From assembly GCA_030015575.1 (NCBI GenBank), contig CM057338.1:778237864-778301863 (forward strand): a stretch of 64,000 nucleotides of DNA. Reading direction: 5' to 3'. Of this stretch, positions 11,469 to 24,300 are shown in pieces. Each line of letters starts with the position of its first letter. Within the stretch, counting starts at the first letter, position 1. The stretch is from Agapanthus africanus. Its lineage: Eukaryota; Streptophyta; Magnoliopsida; Asparagales; Amaryllidaceae. The notes under the pieces are model-generated. The model was not told the origin of the DNA. It searched no databases and saw nothing but the letters and a program-made list of their open reading frames with translations. The translations under genes and the position numbers were made by a program.

Positions 11469-11842
11469 AAATTCGGTCCCCGAATTTAAATTCAAACTAC
11501 CCCAAATACTAAAACATCTAAGAAAAACCATCAAGTCGTCTGGGCTCCGAAATTGTAAATACATAAAACAAATCGTAGCGCAGCGCATGCGCTTGAAAAA
11601 TGAGTATATAACTCCAATCAAAACTCCGTCAAGCATCCCGCAATCATCGGAGTCATGGTGAAGAAACAATGTCCAAATCCAAAATGAAAATCAGTATGAT
11701 ATAACTCGAAACTATACATGTAAAATATATTCAGGTACTGTCCTCTGACTAGTCCTGCTCAGTACGAAAACACATGGCAATATCATAAAAACGTACTGCT
11801 CTATAAGATAAATCAATCCCAAAATACGCGTATGAATACTAC

Positions 11843-12374
11843 GTGCGTCTGGTGCGCACGGAAATCAAAATCCAAATAGGTGCCATACATATGCACAGAA
11901 ACAACATCTAAGTGCATCGGGTGTGCACGAAACATCTGTCGTAGGCAACATGTGTGCCTGACAGCAAAATCAGGTGCATCTGACATGCACGAAAAATCTC
12001 GATTTAGTGAATCTGGTGTGCACCAAAATCACACTTCAAAACATGCGCCCAACACGTGCGAAAATCCAAATCAGGTGCATCCATCGTGCACGAAATCATG
12101 AAATCCAATATCAAGTGCCGAACATGCGCAAAATCAAATCAGGTGCACAAGGTGTACAAAACCAATATCGAACAACACCATCGAAATCAAAGTCCAATGC
12201 ATCTAAGTGCACAAAAGGCGTATCACTGCACTGCAAGCATATATAAACTATACAGAGTGCAGGAACCAAATCGTGTGCGTGAATACGCACAAAATCAACT
12301 CAAATGTCTAAAACCGTAAAATCACAAACATGTGAAACCCAAGCACGAAAACGATATCAAGTGCAACACTGTGC
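11843..12374. repeat. Array of short GTGC...GCAC hairpins, copy 1
   Basis: About a dozen short inverted repeats spaced roughly 25-50 bp are separated by A-rich linkers such as GAAATCAAAATC. Examples: GTGCG/CGCAC at 11843, GTGCA/TGCAC at 11912, AGGCA/TGCCT at 11942, GTGCAT/ATGCAC at 11974, GTGCA/TGCAC at 12075, GTGCGT/ACGCAC at about 12274. Loops are 4-7 nt. Stem sequences change on both sides together, so pairing is kept. Some units need G-T pairs or are weak. Confidence 0.75.
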
Positions 12375-13243
12375 AAAGATCATAAATCCTCAATCATCAA
12401 AATCAATCATTCGAGTAAATCACCAAAAACATCGAAATCAATAATGGCGGCATAGTACCGCTCAAGCGCATCCTCTAAGAATCTCGGGCCAACTGTCGCG
12501 GTCACTAATGGGACGTCTCGTCGATGATCATGAACTCTGGCCTGCTGGTGTGCGTAACCATGAACACTCCTGGGTCAAGGTCTTCACTGTGAATTACCAA
12601 TCTTTCGGTCCATCGGCTCATTGGCCCTGTCGGGTGTGCTAACGGGGATGATCCAGTTCTGGCACGTCTCTTGTCATCTCCCGGTCAATCATCGCGACCA
12701 CTCGTAAGACAGCATATCACTGGCGTCGGCCTCTGGCTCTCTGAATGTACGTGACACATCTGATCCTGGGTGCAAGTATCATTGCAGCAGTGTCCTGGAA
12801 GGAATCCTGCTCACGGTCTATTCCATGCCTCGTCTCTGCCAACTGTCCGGAAGTCATCGTCCTTTCCTATATCTGCATCTTGCTCTGGAACGACTGCATA
12901 CTCATCGCGACTCCTTCTGGAAGGTGAGTCCAAGTACCATGCCTCGGCATGCGCATCGCATCTCTGATGTCGGCGGAGTGGAACGTCATCTCATCTAGAT
13001 CTGGTGCGAACCTCTTACTCCACTTTTCTCTAATGTCGTCTGCTTTGGACTCGTCTCGTCGCGGCTGCATGGACTGAGCTCCAACGACTATCCTCGTATC
13101 TGGAGTCTCCCAAGAATGCATCTCACCACCAAGCATCCGATTGAAGTCGAACCATTCGATCGATTCGTCAAAACCTCATAATCCCCCAAGAGCTCAATAT
13201 CTTGGGCACAGTTTAATAGTATCGAATATATATATACCACAGC

Positions 13244-13376
13244 ATCGGTGGTCCAGCCGTAGAAGGGCAAACCCAAGCCTCACTAATGGCGCCGTAGAAC
13301 TGCCGCAAACCCGAAGGTTCAAAGGCTTTCACACGGTCATTAAGTCGAGTTAGGGTTTCATTCTTCTAGAGGGACT
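13244..13376 (-). repeat. Segment of D shared with the leaders of E and F, copy 1
   Basis: On the minus strand this reads CCCTCTAGAAGAATGAAACC ... CTTCTACGGCTGGACC. The same ordered words occur in E at 31514-31651 and in F at 56412-56550. Several small indels separate them, so it is an old shared segment. Its function is unknown. Confidence 0.75.
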
Positions 13377-14140
13377 ATAGAATTTCCTGCATGTCTTTCC
13401 GACTACTTTAAACTTGGAATAATAGGTTTCCGACATTCGATCGTCTCTGTCGACCCTCACGTCTCTGCGTGAAGTCGTCTCTAGCTGGAATCAATCTATC
13501 TGATGACCTCGCATCGGGGTAGGCGAACGATCCACATGTCCTAGTCATTCATCCTCGATGACTAGCGACCTTCTATCATCTCTTAGTACAACTCGTTCTG
13601 CACTAACGCCAGCATCTGGGGCAATATCTCGTCGTTCGCAGCAATAACTGGCTCGCTCGTCTGCACGCTGAACAGTGCCTCAACCATCATGAATAAGCAA
13701 CACACCAACGGTCATCAAAATCTGGCTGGCCTCTGCCAGTAGCCCAATCCTCTGATACTGATCGGCACGTCCGAGAAATCTCATAAAGGCGATCCGCCAA
13801 ACGCTCGTGGTGCGAAAACACAATCAAAAGACACCTCTCTACAATCGGGTGTCGCCGGAATTTCGCCCTGGTCAGTCCTCGTCCGTGACGAGCTCGTGCT
13901 GACCGCAACTCTAGCCCTAGCTCTCCCTGCCCGTAACCGTAGTAGCAAAACCAAACTGGTACCGACGAGGCTAGATCAGGAAGGAATATAATACTGAACA
14001 AGGAAATGTACATCCTAAGGCTTCTTAAGTGGAGTGGCGTGTCGTAAATATGCCGCGGAACATATCAACGGTACATCACTCTACTTTAGTCACCTATTCC
14101 ATCAACCAAGGGTCATCCTACGCTCCGAAGGTTAAAACCT

Positions 14141-14155
14141 AACGTTCTGATACCA
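14141..14155 (-). other. Array D primer binding site 1
   Basis: On the minus strand TGGTATCAGAACGTT begins four bases after the LTR end (...GTGACA), complementary to the 3' end of an initiator-Met-type tRNA. Confidence 0.85.
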
Positions 14156-14159
14156 ACTT

Positions 14160-17100
14160 TGTCACGTCCCGAAAGTACGGAACATGACCGGCACTTAAAC
14201 TACGAAACGTCTCGAGGCGTACGTAATCTAAGTAAACCGAAAACCCAGAAATCCAAACCAAGAAAAGAAGTAGAGTGAAGGAAAACCAATTTAAAACAAG
14301 TAGTTTCAATAGCATAAGCCGAATTATGCGGTTTTTTAAAAAACATCAAAATTTTACTGAAAATTTCGGCAGAGTCTCCTTTGTAAATACTGGCCCCCAA
14401 ACTGGATACAACATGAATAGTATACGAAATCAAGAAAAAGGCATCCCCAAGCGGGAGCTAGCTCTTCGTCAATCGACGGTCACAACCACACAAGTAATAT
14501 AATATACAACGCCAACGGCGAGGATCAAAACTCAAAAGGAAACTCAAAACCACCAGAAAATATAACGAGCGACTCTAAGGTCGAAAGAATAAACAACACT
14601 GGTCTCTATCTCAATAAATACATGTTTGGTTGATGGAATTTACTAGATACAACTGAATAATATCATACAAGGTAATATGATGGGTATGATACAAGAAAAA
14701 CCCACCTACTAGCAAGCCACCCGAATGAAACTGAGCCCGCAAGCCGTAATGAAACCTGTACGGCAAACCTGCAAGAAACTGAGGCACAACGGGGGTGAGT
14801 TGCCAACTCGTGAATAGAAAACATCTACGCACAGAAATCGCATAAATAACGCAACCTAGGTCAATGATCATAATATATCCTCAAATATAAGTATAACAGG
14901 CAGCCTATAACAATGGCTAGGGTAATATCTAACCCGAGTATAATTTCATGTGCCCGTGTCAGTGCCTCAGGTAGCAATATATCATATGAATGAGGTATGA
15001 ATGCATGAAACAGAATACATGTAAATGAAGAAACTGTTTTCATAAATTAGTGAGATTTCCTTCGTATTTTTAAACTGAGGTATCATAAATGAAATCAGCA
15101 TCAACAGTGTCTAGCATCGACACAAAACATAAATCTCACTGTCTCGAAATATCAATGTCTCAATCTCAATATCTACGGCGCCGTCAGTCCAGACCGGCCC
15201 CTACCATCCATCTCAAGACCACGACGGTATCCTCCGGATATCCGACGCGTCGGGTAATATCACCGGTAGGTAGTGCTCCCCAGCCAGGCTCAACGTCAAC
15301 ACCACATTCCTCTTGCCCCCGGGGTACCATACCGGGCCCACCATGTACCCGTGACGGTTCCTCCACTCCTCGACACGGATCTCCAAAACCACAGCAAACT
15401 CATGGTGGACGACACTTTACATCACCAGAAAACCGCAACATTTTATATTTTAAAAGATCATAAGTTGTAAATTTTGCGGCTTTCCCCGAAATCCAGAAAT
15501 ATCATAAATCTCAAGAAATCATCACAAGTGCATATGTCAATGATAATGAACTAGGCATGAACAACTGAATAACAGTATGCATGAAGTGGTAGGTAATAAC
15601 TACAATGTCTAATATGGCATATAAGGGAAGTACACTAATATCATGTCAAAAACTACTAGCTAACAATCTAAGTCAAGCAATTATATTCTCTAAAGTGTAT
15701 GTGACATGGCAAATTACCGATGAAGATGTGTGTGAGCCGGCAAATAGGTGTACGTGGTACATACGCATCATCGGTAATGGTGCTAGTGTCCTAACGGCAT
15801 GATATCAATAATGGAATATGCAGCAAAATAAATATGCGAGGCAGAAGCGAACAGCAATAATGTGCGGGAGCTGAAACTAGACACAACGATAACTAATCTG
15901 CATTAATCTAATATAAGTCCTACAAATTGGTGCCTTTTGAAATAACACGAATCATGGGGTTTTGAAAATAGGGGCTACGGTGTTTTTATGAAAAGATACG
16001 TCTTTTGAAATATCCGTAAGATCCCTTGGGCTGTCTTTTAAAATACCCACGATTCGTTAGTTTTGAAATAGGTAGGGTCTAATCTAATCTAACAACTACG
16101 CTAAACTATACGGCTGAACTAACAAGCTGAACTATAGGTAAGGAAACCGCCTATCATCTGAGTCGATACATATACATACCTGTATATGTATAGTCGGTGA
16201 TCCCGCCTCAATAATATCATATCCATAAACCAGACATCCCAAGTCAAGAGTGCGGATCAATCATCAATATAGCTCGTACGTAAATCCGGCGTACGGCATC
16301 CCAAATCTAGGTACGGGTCAATATCACATTCATCATACTATTCACCTGGTATCCTCTTTATCAATTATCATGATCGGGGTACTGATCTACATCTAGTACA
16401 ATACTGATACCGTCTAAGTATGCATGCACGTGTGTAAAAACTACGTCAAGGACCCGCTACAACGTCATGTCGTATCTCAAATACGAACCCCCGCTATATC
16501 ACCGATCTCACGGCCTCAAATCAAATCTCATCGACTCATCATAAATCCAAGTACTATCCTCAAATCCGTATGTGAACACACAGTCCTATACCTATGTGAA
16601 CACATAACTATATAGAATCCCATGAGCACATATCAATAGGAATGTATGCAAGTATGTATGTGTGTATGTGTGTGCAACACTACCCTAGGGTTCGCAACGC
16701 TAAAATAATCTAACACACCAATATCCATCCTAAGTATCGTTAATAATCCCAAATGACATATAATAATTATTGGTGTGTATACGCATCCGTATACACCACC
16801 ACGGACTGCGGGGGTGCTATACGCCATCCACCCGACTTCTCCCCGTAGATATAAATCTACTCACCTGGTCCTCGCTAGCCGGTGCCTACGTTGCCACGCG
16901 CTTGTTTGTCGTCTCGAAGTCCACATGGGGGTACCTACATATCATAACGCACCATATCTCATTAAAATCCGACTCATGACCAAAACGACGCACGAATCCC
17001 ACATAGGTCAAAACCTATGGTTGCTTTCACAAATCAACCCAAAAACCCTCGACGTCGGCGTACAAACGCCAAACCATCGAGAAAACCCAAATACACTCAT

Positions 17101-18613
17101 TTGCACATTCACGAACACTAATTTTAATATAAACTAGGTTAAAACTCACAAAAACCCCAATTTCACTTAAAAAGTCATTTTTCCGAAAATCTAGCAAGCA
17201 CAATTCGCCGTTTTTTGTACAAAACATGATGTTTAAATGAATGTAGCGGCCAATATATTTATTAAATATCTTAAATAAGTCGTATAAACAATTTCCGGAA
17301 TTTAATCTCATCAAATTCCAAAAATCCTAATATTCTAGTTTACAAAAATACCCTTTTTAACAATTTCAAAGCAAAAATGCACAAACTACAATCTAGCTTA
17401 GATTTGCATGATCCAAAGCATTAAACCACACTTAATAAAGTTAATGAAGCCAAGAAAAACCTAATCACATTTTTAATCTCAAGAATTTAACAATTTTCAA
17501 AAAACCTAGTAAGCAAATTAGCAATTTAATACAATTTTTTAAGCTAGTCATTAGCACTAGCTCCTAAACTTGTATTAACATGACAACAAAGCCTAATTAT
17601 AACACACAACCATACACCAATTTTATAAACCCTAACTTGCATTCAATTTCACAACTTGAATTCCAAAACTTGCAATTAAACTCACATATCCAAATAACAC
17701 TTAAATAAATTAGCTTAAGAAATTAGTAACAATTTAAGCAACAAAATATTTAGAAATATACCCAAAAGCATAAGAAGATCCATAAGCATCCATGGCACTC
17801 CAAAATGCTCTCTTTTCACAAGGATCCATGCTTGAAATGCTAAGGAATAATGGGTAAGTGTTGGATTTGGAAAAAAGCTTTGAAATTGTATGGATTTTGA
17901 AGCTTTTTATGGATTTTTGAAGCAAAAATGGAGTGAGAACTTGGGGGAGGGGGGCTGCTGCTCTAGGATCAGTTTCGGCCAGATTTGAGGGGGGGTTGGT
18001 GAGTGAGGAGAGAGAGTGAGGTGGGGAAAGTTGTTTCAAGTCAAAGTCAACTCAAAATATATCATTTTCTACTATTTTCTTTTCTTTTCTTTTCCTTTTC
18101 TTTCCTTTGCAAACCAAGTGGGGAAAAAGTGAGGGCTGCTGAATTTGGCTAAGGGGAGGAGTAAGTGGGGGTGTGTGGGTGTGGGTACGGGTGTGGGGTG
18201 ATGAAAAATGATAAATACGATACCCCAAACATCCATTTACGCTAAAAAAAAGCCTTTTTTCTTCAATAATTTCTAAACCGTTTTGGCAAATGATTTCGTT
18301 CCAAAAACCACATGATAAAATTTTATTTAATGTTTTATGATGCACAAAATTTTTTTCAACTCATTCCAATTTGTAATTTTTCCTAATTAAATGTATTAGT
18401 GACGGCTTAAAATAATAATAAAATAATATTTTTTTCAGAAAATTTGAAATTTCACCACCGGCTCAATAAACACCAAATAATAGCAATTACATAGCTAGAA
18501 TATGTATATTTAATTTTTATAATAAGATATTTGTATTTTGACTTTTTTACAGAAAACCCCCTCATTTTACCGATTTTCCGAAATTTCACCGAAACGATTT
18601 TCAAAACGCTACA
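14160..18613 (-). repeat. Array D, LTR copy 2 (middle, shared by both units)
   Basis: 4454 bp, same ends as the other two LTRs. It differs from copies 1 and 3 by scattered substitutions and several one-base homopolymer indels (for example at 14339, 15320, 15650, 15712), some of which could be sequencing errors. It serves as the 3' LTR of one unit and the 5' LTR of the other. Confidence 0.92.
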
Positions 18614-18630
18614 ATCTTCCCCCCTTAAAG
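18614..18630 (-). other. Array D polypurine tract 2
   Basis: Same TTAAGGGGGGAAGAT sequence on the minus strand, directly before the LTR start. Confidence 0.85.
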
Positions 18631-19004
18631 AAATTCGGTCCCCGAATTTAAATTCAAACTACCCCAAATACTAAAACATCTAAGAAAAACCATCAAGTCG
18701 TCGGGGCTCCGAAATTGTAAATACATAAAACAAATCGTAGCGCAGCGCATGCGCTTGAAAAATGAGTATATAACTCCAATCAAAACTCCGTCAAGCATCC
18801 CGCAATCATCGGAGTCATGGTGAAGAAACAATGTCCAAATCCAAAATGAAAATCAGTATGATATAACTCGAAACTATACATGTAAAATATATTCAGGTAC
18901 TGTCCTCTGACTAGTCCTGCTCAGTACGAAAACACATGGCAATATCATAAAAACGTACTGCTCTATAAGATAAATCAATCCCAAAATACGCGTATGAATA
19001 CTAC

Positions 19005-19536
19005 GTGCGTCTGGTGCGCACGGAAATCAAAATCCAAATAGGTGCTATACATATGCACAGAAACAACATCTAAGTGCATCGGGTGTGCACGAAACATCTG
19101 TCGTAGGCAACATGTGTGCCTGACAGCAAAATCAGGTGCATCTGACATGCACGAAAAATCTCGATTTAGTGAATCTGGTGTGCACCAAAATCACACTTCA
19201 AAACATGCGCCCAACACGTGCGAAAATCCAAATCAGGTGCATCCATCGTGCACGAAATCATGAAATCCAATATCAAGTGCCGAACATGCGCAAAATCAAA
19301 TCAGGTGCACAAGGTGTACAAAACCAATATCGAACAACACCATCGAAATCAAAGTCCAATGCATCTAAGTGAACAAAAGGCGTATCACTGCACTGCAAGC
19401 ATATATAAACTATACAGAGTGCAGGAACCAAATCGTGTGCGTGAATACGCACAAAATCAACTCAAATGTCTAAAACCGTAAAATCACAAACATGTGAAAC
19501 CCAAGCACGAAAACGATATCAAGTGCAACACTGTGC
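19005..19536. repeat. Array of short GTGC...GCAC hairpins, copy 2
   Basis: Second copy of the hairpin array, offset by 7162 bp. It has a few changes, for example GTGCTAT for GTGCCAT at 19043, and AGTGAAC for AGTGCAC near 19368, which weakens that stem. Confidence 0.75.
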
Positions 19537-20405
19537 AAAGATCATAAATCCTCAATCATCAAAATCAATCATTCGAGTAAATCACCAAAAACATCGAAAT
19601 CAATAATGGCGGCATAGTACCGCTCAAGCGCATCCTCTAAGAATCTCGGGCCAACTGTCGCGGTCACTAATGGGACGTCTCGTCGATGATCATGAACTCT
19701 GGCCTGCTGGTGTGCGTAACCATGACCACTCCTGGGTCAAGGTCTTCACTGTGAATTACCAATCTTTCGGTCCATCGGCTCATTGGCCCTGTCGGGTGTG
19801 CTAACGGGGATGATCCAGTTCTGGCACGTCTCTTGTCATCTCCCGGTCAATCATCGCGACCACTCGTAAGACAGCATATCACTGGCGTCGGCCTCTGGCT
19901 CTCTGAATGTACGTGACACATCTGATCCTGGGTGCAAGTATCATTGCAGCAGTGTCCTGGAAGGAATCCTGCTCACGGTCTATTCCATGCCTCGTCTCTG
20001 CCAACTGTCCGGAAGTCATCGTCCTTTCCTATATCTGCATCTTGCTCTGGAACGACTGCATACTCATCGCGACTCCTTCTGGAAGGTGAGTCCAAGTACC
20101 ATGCCTCGGCATGCGCATCGCATCTCTGATGTCGGCGGAGTGGAACGTCATCTCATCTAGATCTGGTGCGAACCTCTTACTCCACTTTTCTCTAATGTCG
20201 TCTGCTTTGGACTCGTCTCGTCGCGGCTGCATGGACTGAGCTCCAACGACTATCCTCGTATCTGGAGTCTCCCAAGAATGCATCTCACCACCAAGCATCC
20301 GATTGAAGTCGAACCATTCGATCGATTCGTCAAAACCTCATAATCCCCCAAGAGCTCAATATCTTGGGCACAGTTTAATAGTATCGAATATATATATACC
20401 ACAGC

Positions 20406-20538
20406 ATCGGTGGTCCAGCCGTAGAAGGGCAAACCCAAGCCTCACTAATGGCGCCGTAGAACTGCCGCAAACCCGAAGGTTCAAAGGCTTTCACACGGTC
20501 ATTAAGTCGAGTTAGGGTTTCATTCTTCTAGAGGGACT
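20406..20538 (-). repeat. Segment of D shared with the leaders of E and F, copy 2
   Basis: Second copy of the block at 13244-13376. Confidence 0.75.
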
Positions 20539-21302
20539 ATAGAATTGCCTGCATGTCTTTCCGACTACTTTAAACTTGGAATAATAGGTTTCCGACATTC
20601 GATCGTCTCTGTCGACCCTCACGTCTCTGCGTGAAGTCGTCTCTAGCTGGAATCAATCTATCTGATGACCTCGCATCGGGGTAGGCGAACGATCCACATG
20701 TCCTAGTCATTCATCCTCGATGACTAGCGACCTTCTATCATCTCTTAGTACAACTCGTTCTGCACTAACGCCAGCATCTGGGGCAATATCTCGTCGTTCG
20801 CAGCAATAACTGGCTCGCTCGTCTGCACGCTGAACAGTGCCTCAACCATCATGAATAAGCAACACACCAACGGTCATCAAAATCTGGCTGGCCTCTGCCA
20901 GTAGCCCAATCCTCTGATACTGATCGGCACGTCCGAGAAATCTCATAAAGGCGATCCGCCAAACGCTCGTGGTGCGAAAACACAATCAAAAGACACCTCT
21001 CTACAATCGGGTGTCGCCGGAATTTCGCCCTGGTCAGTCCTCGTCCGTGACGAGCTCGTGCTGACCGCAACTCTAGCCCTAGCTCTCCCTGCCCGTAACC
21101 GTAGTAGCAAAACCAAACTGGTACCGACGAGGCTAGATCAGGAAGGAATATAATACTGAACAAGGAAATGTACATCCTAAGGCTTCTTAAGTGGAGTGGC
21201 GTGTCGTAAATATGCCGCGGAACATATCAACGGTACATCACTCTACTTTAGTCACCTATTCCATCAACCAAGGGTCATCCTACGCTCCGAAGGTTAAAAC
21301 CT

Positions 21303-21317
21303 AACGTTCTGATACCA
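21303..21317 (-). other. Array D primer binding site 2
   Basis: TGGTATCAGAACGTT on the minus strand next to the LTR at 21322. Confidence 0.85.
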
Positions 21318-21321
21318 ACTT

Positions 21322-24300
21322 TGTCACGTCCCGAAAGTACGGAACATGACCGGCACTTAAACTACGAAACGTCTCGAGGCGTACGTAATCTAAGTAAACC
21401 GAAAACCCAGAAATCCAAACCAAGAAAAGAAGTAGAGTGAAGGAAAACCAATTTAAAACAAGTAGTTTCAATAGCATAAGCCGAATTATGCGGTTTTTTA
21501 AAAACATCAAAATTTTACTGAAAATTTCGGCAGAGTCTCCTTTGTAAATACTGGCCCCCAAACTGGATACAACATGAATAGTATACGAAATCAAGAAAAA
21601 GGCATCCCCAAGCGGGAGCTAGCTCTTCGTCAATCGACGGTCACAACCACACAAGTAATATAATATACAACGCCAACGGCGAGGATCAAAACTCAAAAGG
21701 AAACTCAAAACCACCAGAAATATAACGAGCGACTCTAAGGTCGAAAGAATAAACAACACTGGTCTCTATCTCAATAAATACATGTTTGGTTGATGGAATT
21801 TACTAGATACAACTGAATAATATCATACAAGGTAATATGATGGGTATGATACAAGAAAAACCCACCTACTAGCAAGCCACCCGAATGAAACTGAGCCCGC
21901 AAGCCGTAATGAAACCTGTACGGCAAACCTGCAAGAAACTGAGGCACAACGGGGGTGAGTTGCCAACTCGTGAATAGAAAACATCTACGCACAGAAATCG
22001 CATAAATAACGCAACCTAGGTCAATGATCATAATATATCCTCAAATATAAGTATAACAGGCAGCCTATAACAATGGCTAGGGTAATATCTAACCCGAGTA
22101 TAATTTCATGTGCCCGTGTCAGTGCCTCAGGTAGCAATATATCATATGAATGAGGTATGAATGCATGAAACAGAATACATGTAAATGAAGAAACTGTTTT
22201 CATAAATTAGTGAGATTTCCTTCGTATTTTTAAACTGAGGTATCATAAATGAAATCAGCATCAACAGTGTCTAGCATCGACACAAAACATAAATCTCACT
22301 GTCTCGAAATATCAATGTCTCAATCTCAATATCTACGGCGCCGTCAGTCCAGACCGGCCCCTACCATCCATCTCAAGACCACGACGGTATCCTCCGGATA
22401 TCCGACGCGTCGGGTAATATCACCGGTAGGTAGTGCTCCCCAGCCAGGCTCAACGTCAACACCACATTCCTCTTGCCCCGGGGTACCATACCGGGCCCAC
22501 CATGTACCCGTGACGGTTCCTCCACTCCTCGACACGGATCTCCAAAACCACAGCAAACTCATGGTGGACGACACTTTACATCACCAGAAAACCGCAACAT
22601 TTTATATTTTAAAAGATCATAAGTTGTAAATTTTGCGGCTTTCCCCGAAATCCAGAAATATCATAAATCTCAAGAAATCATCACAAGTGCATATGTCAAT
22701 GATAATGAACTAGGCATGAACAACTGAATAACAGTATGCATGAAGTGGTAGGTAATAACTACAATGTCTAATATGGCATATAAGGGAAGTACACTAATAT
22801 CATGTCAAAACTACTAGCTAACAATCTAAGTCAAGCAATTATATTCTCTAAAGTGTATGTGACATGGCAATTACCGATGAAGATGTGTGTGAGCCGGCAA
22901 ATAGGTGTACGTGGTACATACGCATCATCGGTAATGGTGCTAGTGTCCTAACGGCATGATATCAATAATGGAATATGCAGCAAAATAAATATGCGAGGCA
23001 GAGCGAACAGCAATAATGTGCGGGAGCTGAAACTAGACACAACGATAACTAATCTGCATTAATCTAATATAAGTCCTACAAATTGGTGCCTTTTGAAATA
23101 ACACGAATCATGGGGTTTTGAAAATAGGGGCTACGGTGTTTTTATGAAAAGATACGTCTTTTGAAATATCCGTAAGATCCCTTGGGCTGTCTTTTAAAAT
23201 ACCCACAATTCGTTAGTTTTGAAATAGGTAGGGTCTAATCTAATCTAACAACTACGCTAAACTATACGGCTGAACTAACAAGCTGAACTACAGGTAAGGA
23301 AACCGCCTATCATCTGAGTCGATACATATACATACCTGTATATGTATAGTCGGTGATCCCGCCTCAATAATATCATATCCATAACCAGACATCCCAAGTC
23401 AAGAGTGCGGATCAATCATCAATATAGCTCGTACGTAAATCCGGCGTACGGCATCCCAAATCTAGGTACGGGTCAATATCACATTCATCATACTATTCAC
23501 CTGGTATCCTCTTTATCAATTATCATGATCGGGGTACTGATCTACATCTAGTACAATACTGATACTGTCTAAGTATGCATGCACGTGTGTAAAAACTACG
23601 TCAAGGACCCGCTACAACGTCATGTCGTATCTCAAATACGAACCCCCGCTATATCACCGATCTCACGGCCTCAAATCAAATCTCATCGACTCATCATAAA
23701 TCCCAAGTACTATCCTCAAATCCGTATGTGAACACACAGTCCTATACCTATGTGAACACATAACTATATAGAATCCCATGAGCACATATCAATAGGAATG
23801 TATGCAAGTATGTATGTGTGTATGTGTGTGCAACACTACCCTAGGGTTCGCAACGCTAAAATAATCTAACACACCAATATCCATCCTAAGTATCGTTAAT
23901 AATCCCAAATGACATATAATAATTATTGGTGTGTATACGCATCCGTATACACCACCACGGACTGCGGGGGTGCTATACGCCATCCACCCGACTTCTCCCC
24001 GTAGATATAAATCTACTCACCTGGTCCTCGCTAGCCGGTGCCTACGTTGCCACGCGCTTGTTTGTCGTCTCGAAGTCCACATGGGGGTACCTACATATCA
24101 TAACGCACCATATCTCATTAAAATCCGACTCATGACCAAAACGACGCACGAATCCTACATAGGTCAAAACCTATGGTTGCTTTCACAAATCAACCCAAAA
24201 ACCCTCGACGTCGGCGTACAAACGCCAAACCATCGAGAAAACCCAAATACACTCATTTGCACATTCACGAACACTAATTTTAATATAAACTAGGTTAAAA

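Larger units (their letters stand above)
11452..14159 (-). other. Array D, internal region 1 (no recognised gene)
   Basis: This 2708-bp region runs from PBS (14141-14155) to polypurine tract (11452-11468) on the minus strand. I find no RT, protease, integrase or zinc-knuckle motif. Minus-strand ORFs at 13687-14013 (108 aa) and 12867-13136 (89 aa) have no recognisable domain. The part near the polypurine tract carries an array of short hairpins (11843-12374). The segment 13244-13376 matches the leader of copia elements E and F. The region is nearly identical to internal region 2. Confidence 0.88.
18614..21321 (-). other. Array D, internal region 2 (no recognised gene)
   Basis: 2708 bp, the same length as internal region 1 and nearly identical, with PBS at 21303-21317 and polypurine tract at 18614-18630 on the minus strand. 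No gene is recognised. Confidence 0.88.

Noticed and set aside
11843..12374. CRISPR-like array in the D internal region
   Set aside because: Repeats are short, imperfect and palindromic, with A-rich linkers rather than unique spacers of constant length; the host is a plant. Better described as a hairpin array.
13687..14013. 108-codon minus-strand ORF near the PBS of D (and its copy at 20849-21175) as a possible gag
   Set aside because: No gag motif or zinc knuckle is visible. Presence in both internal regions only reflects their near identity, not selection.
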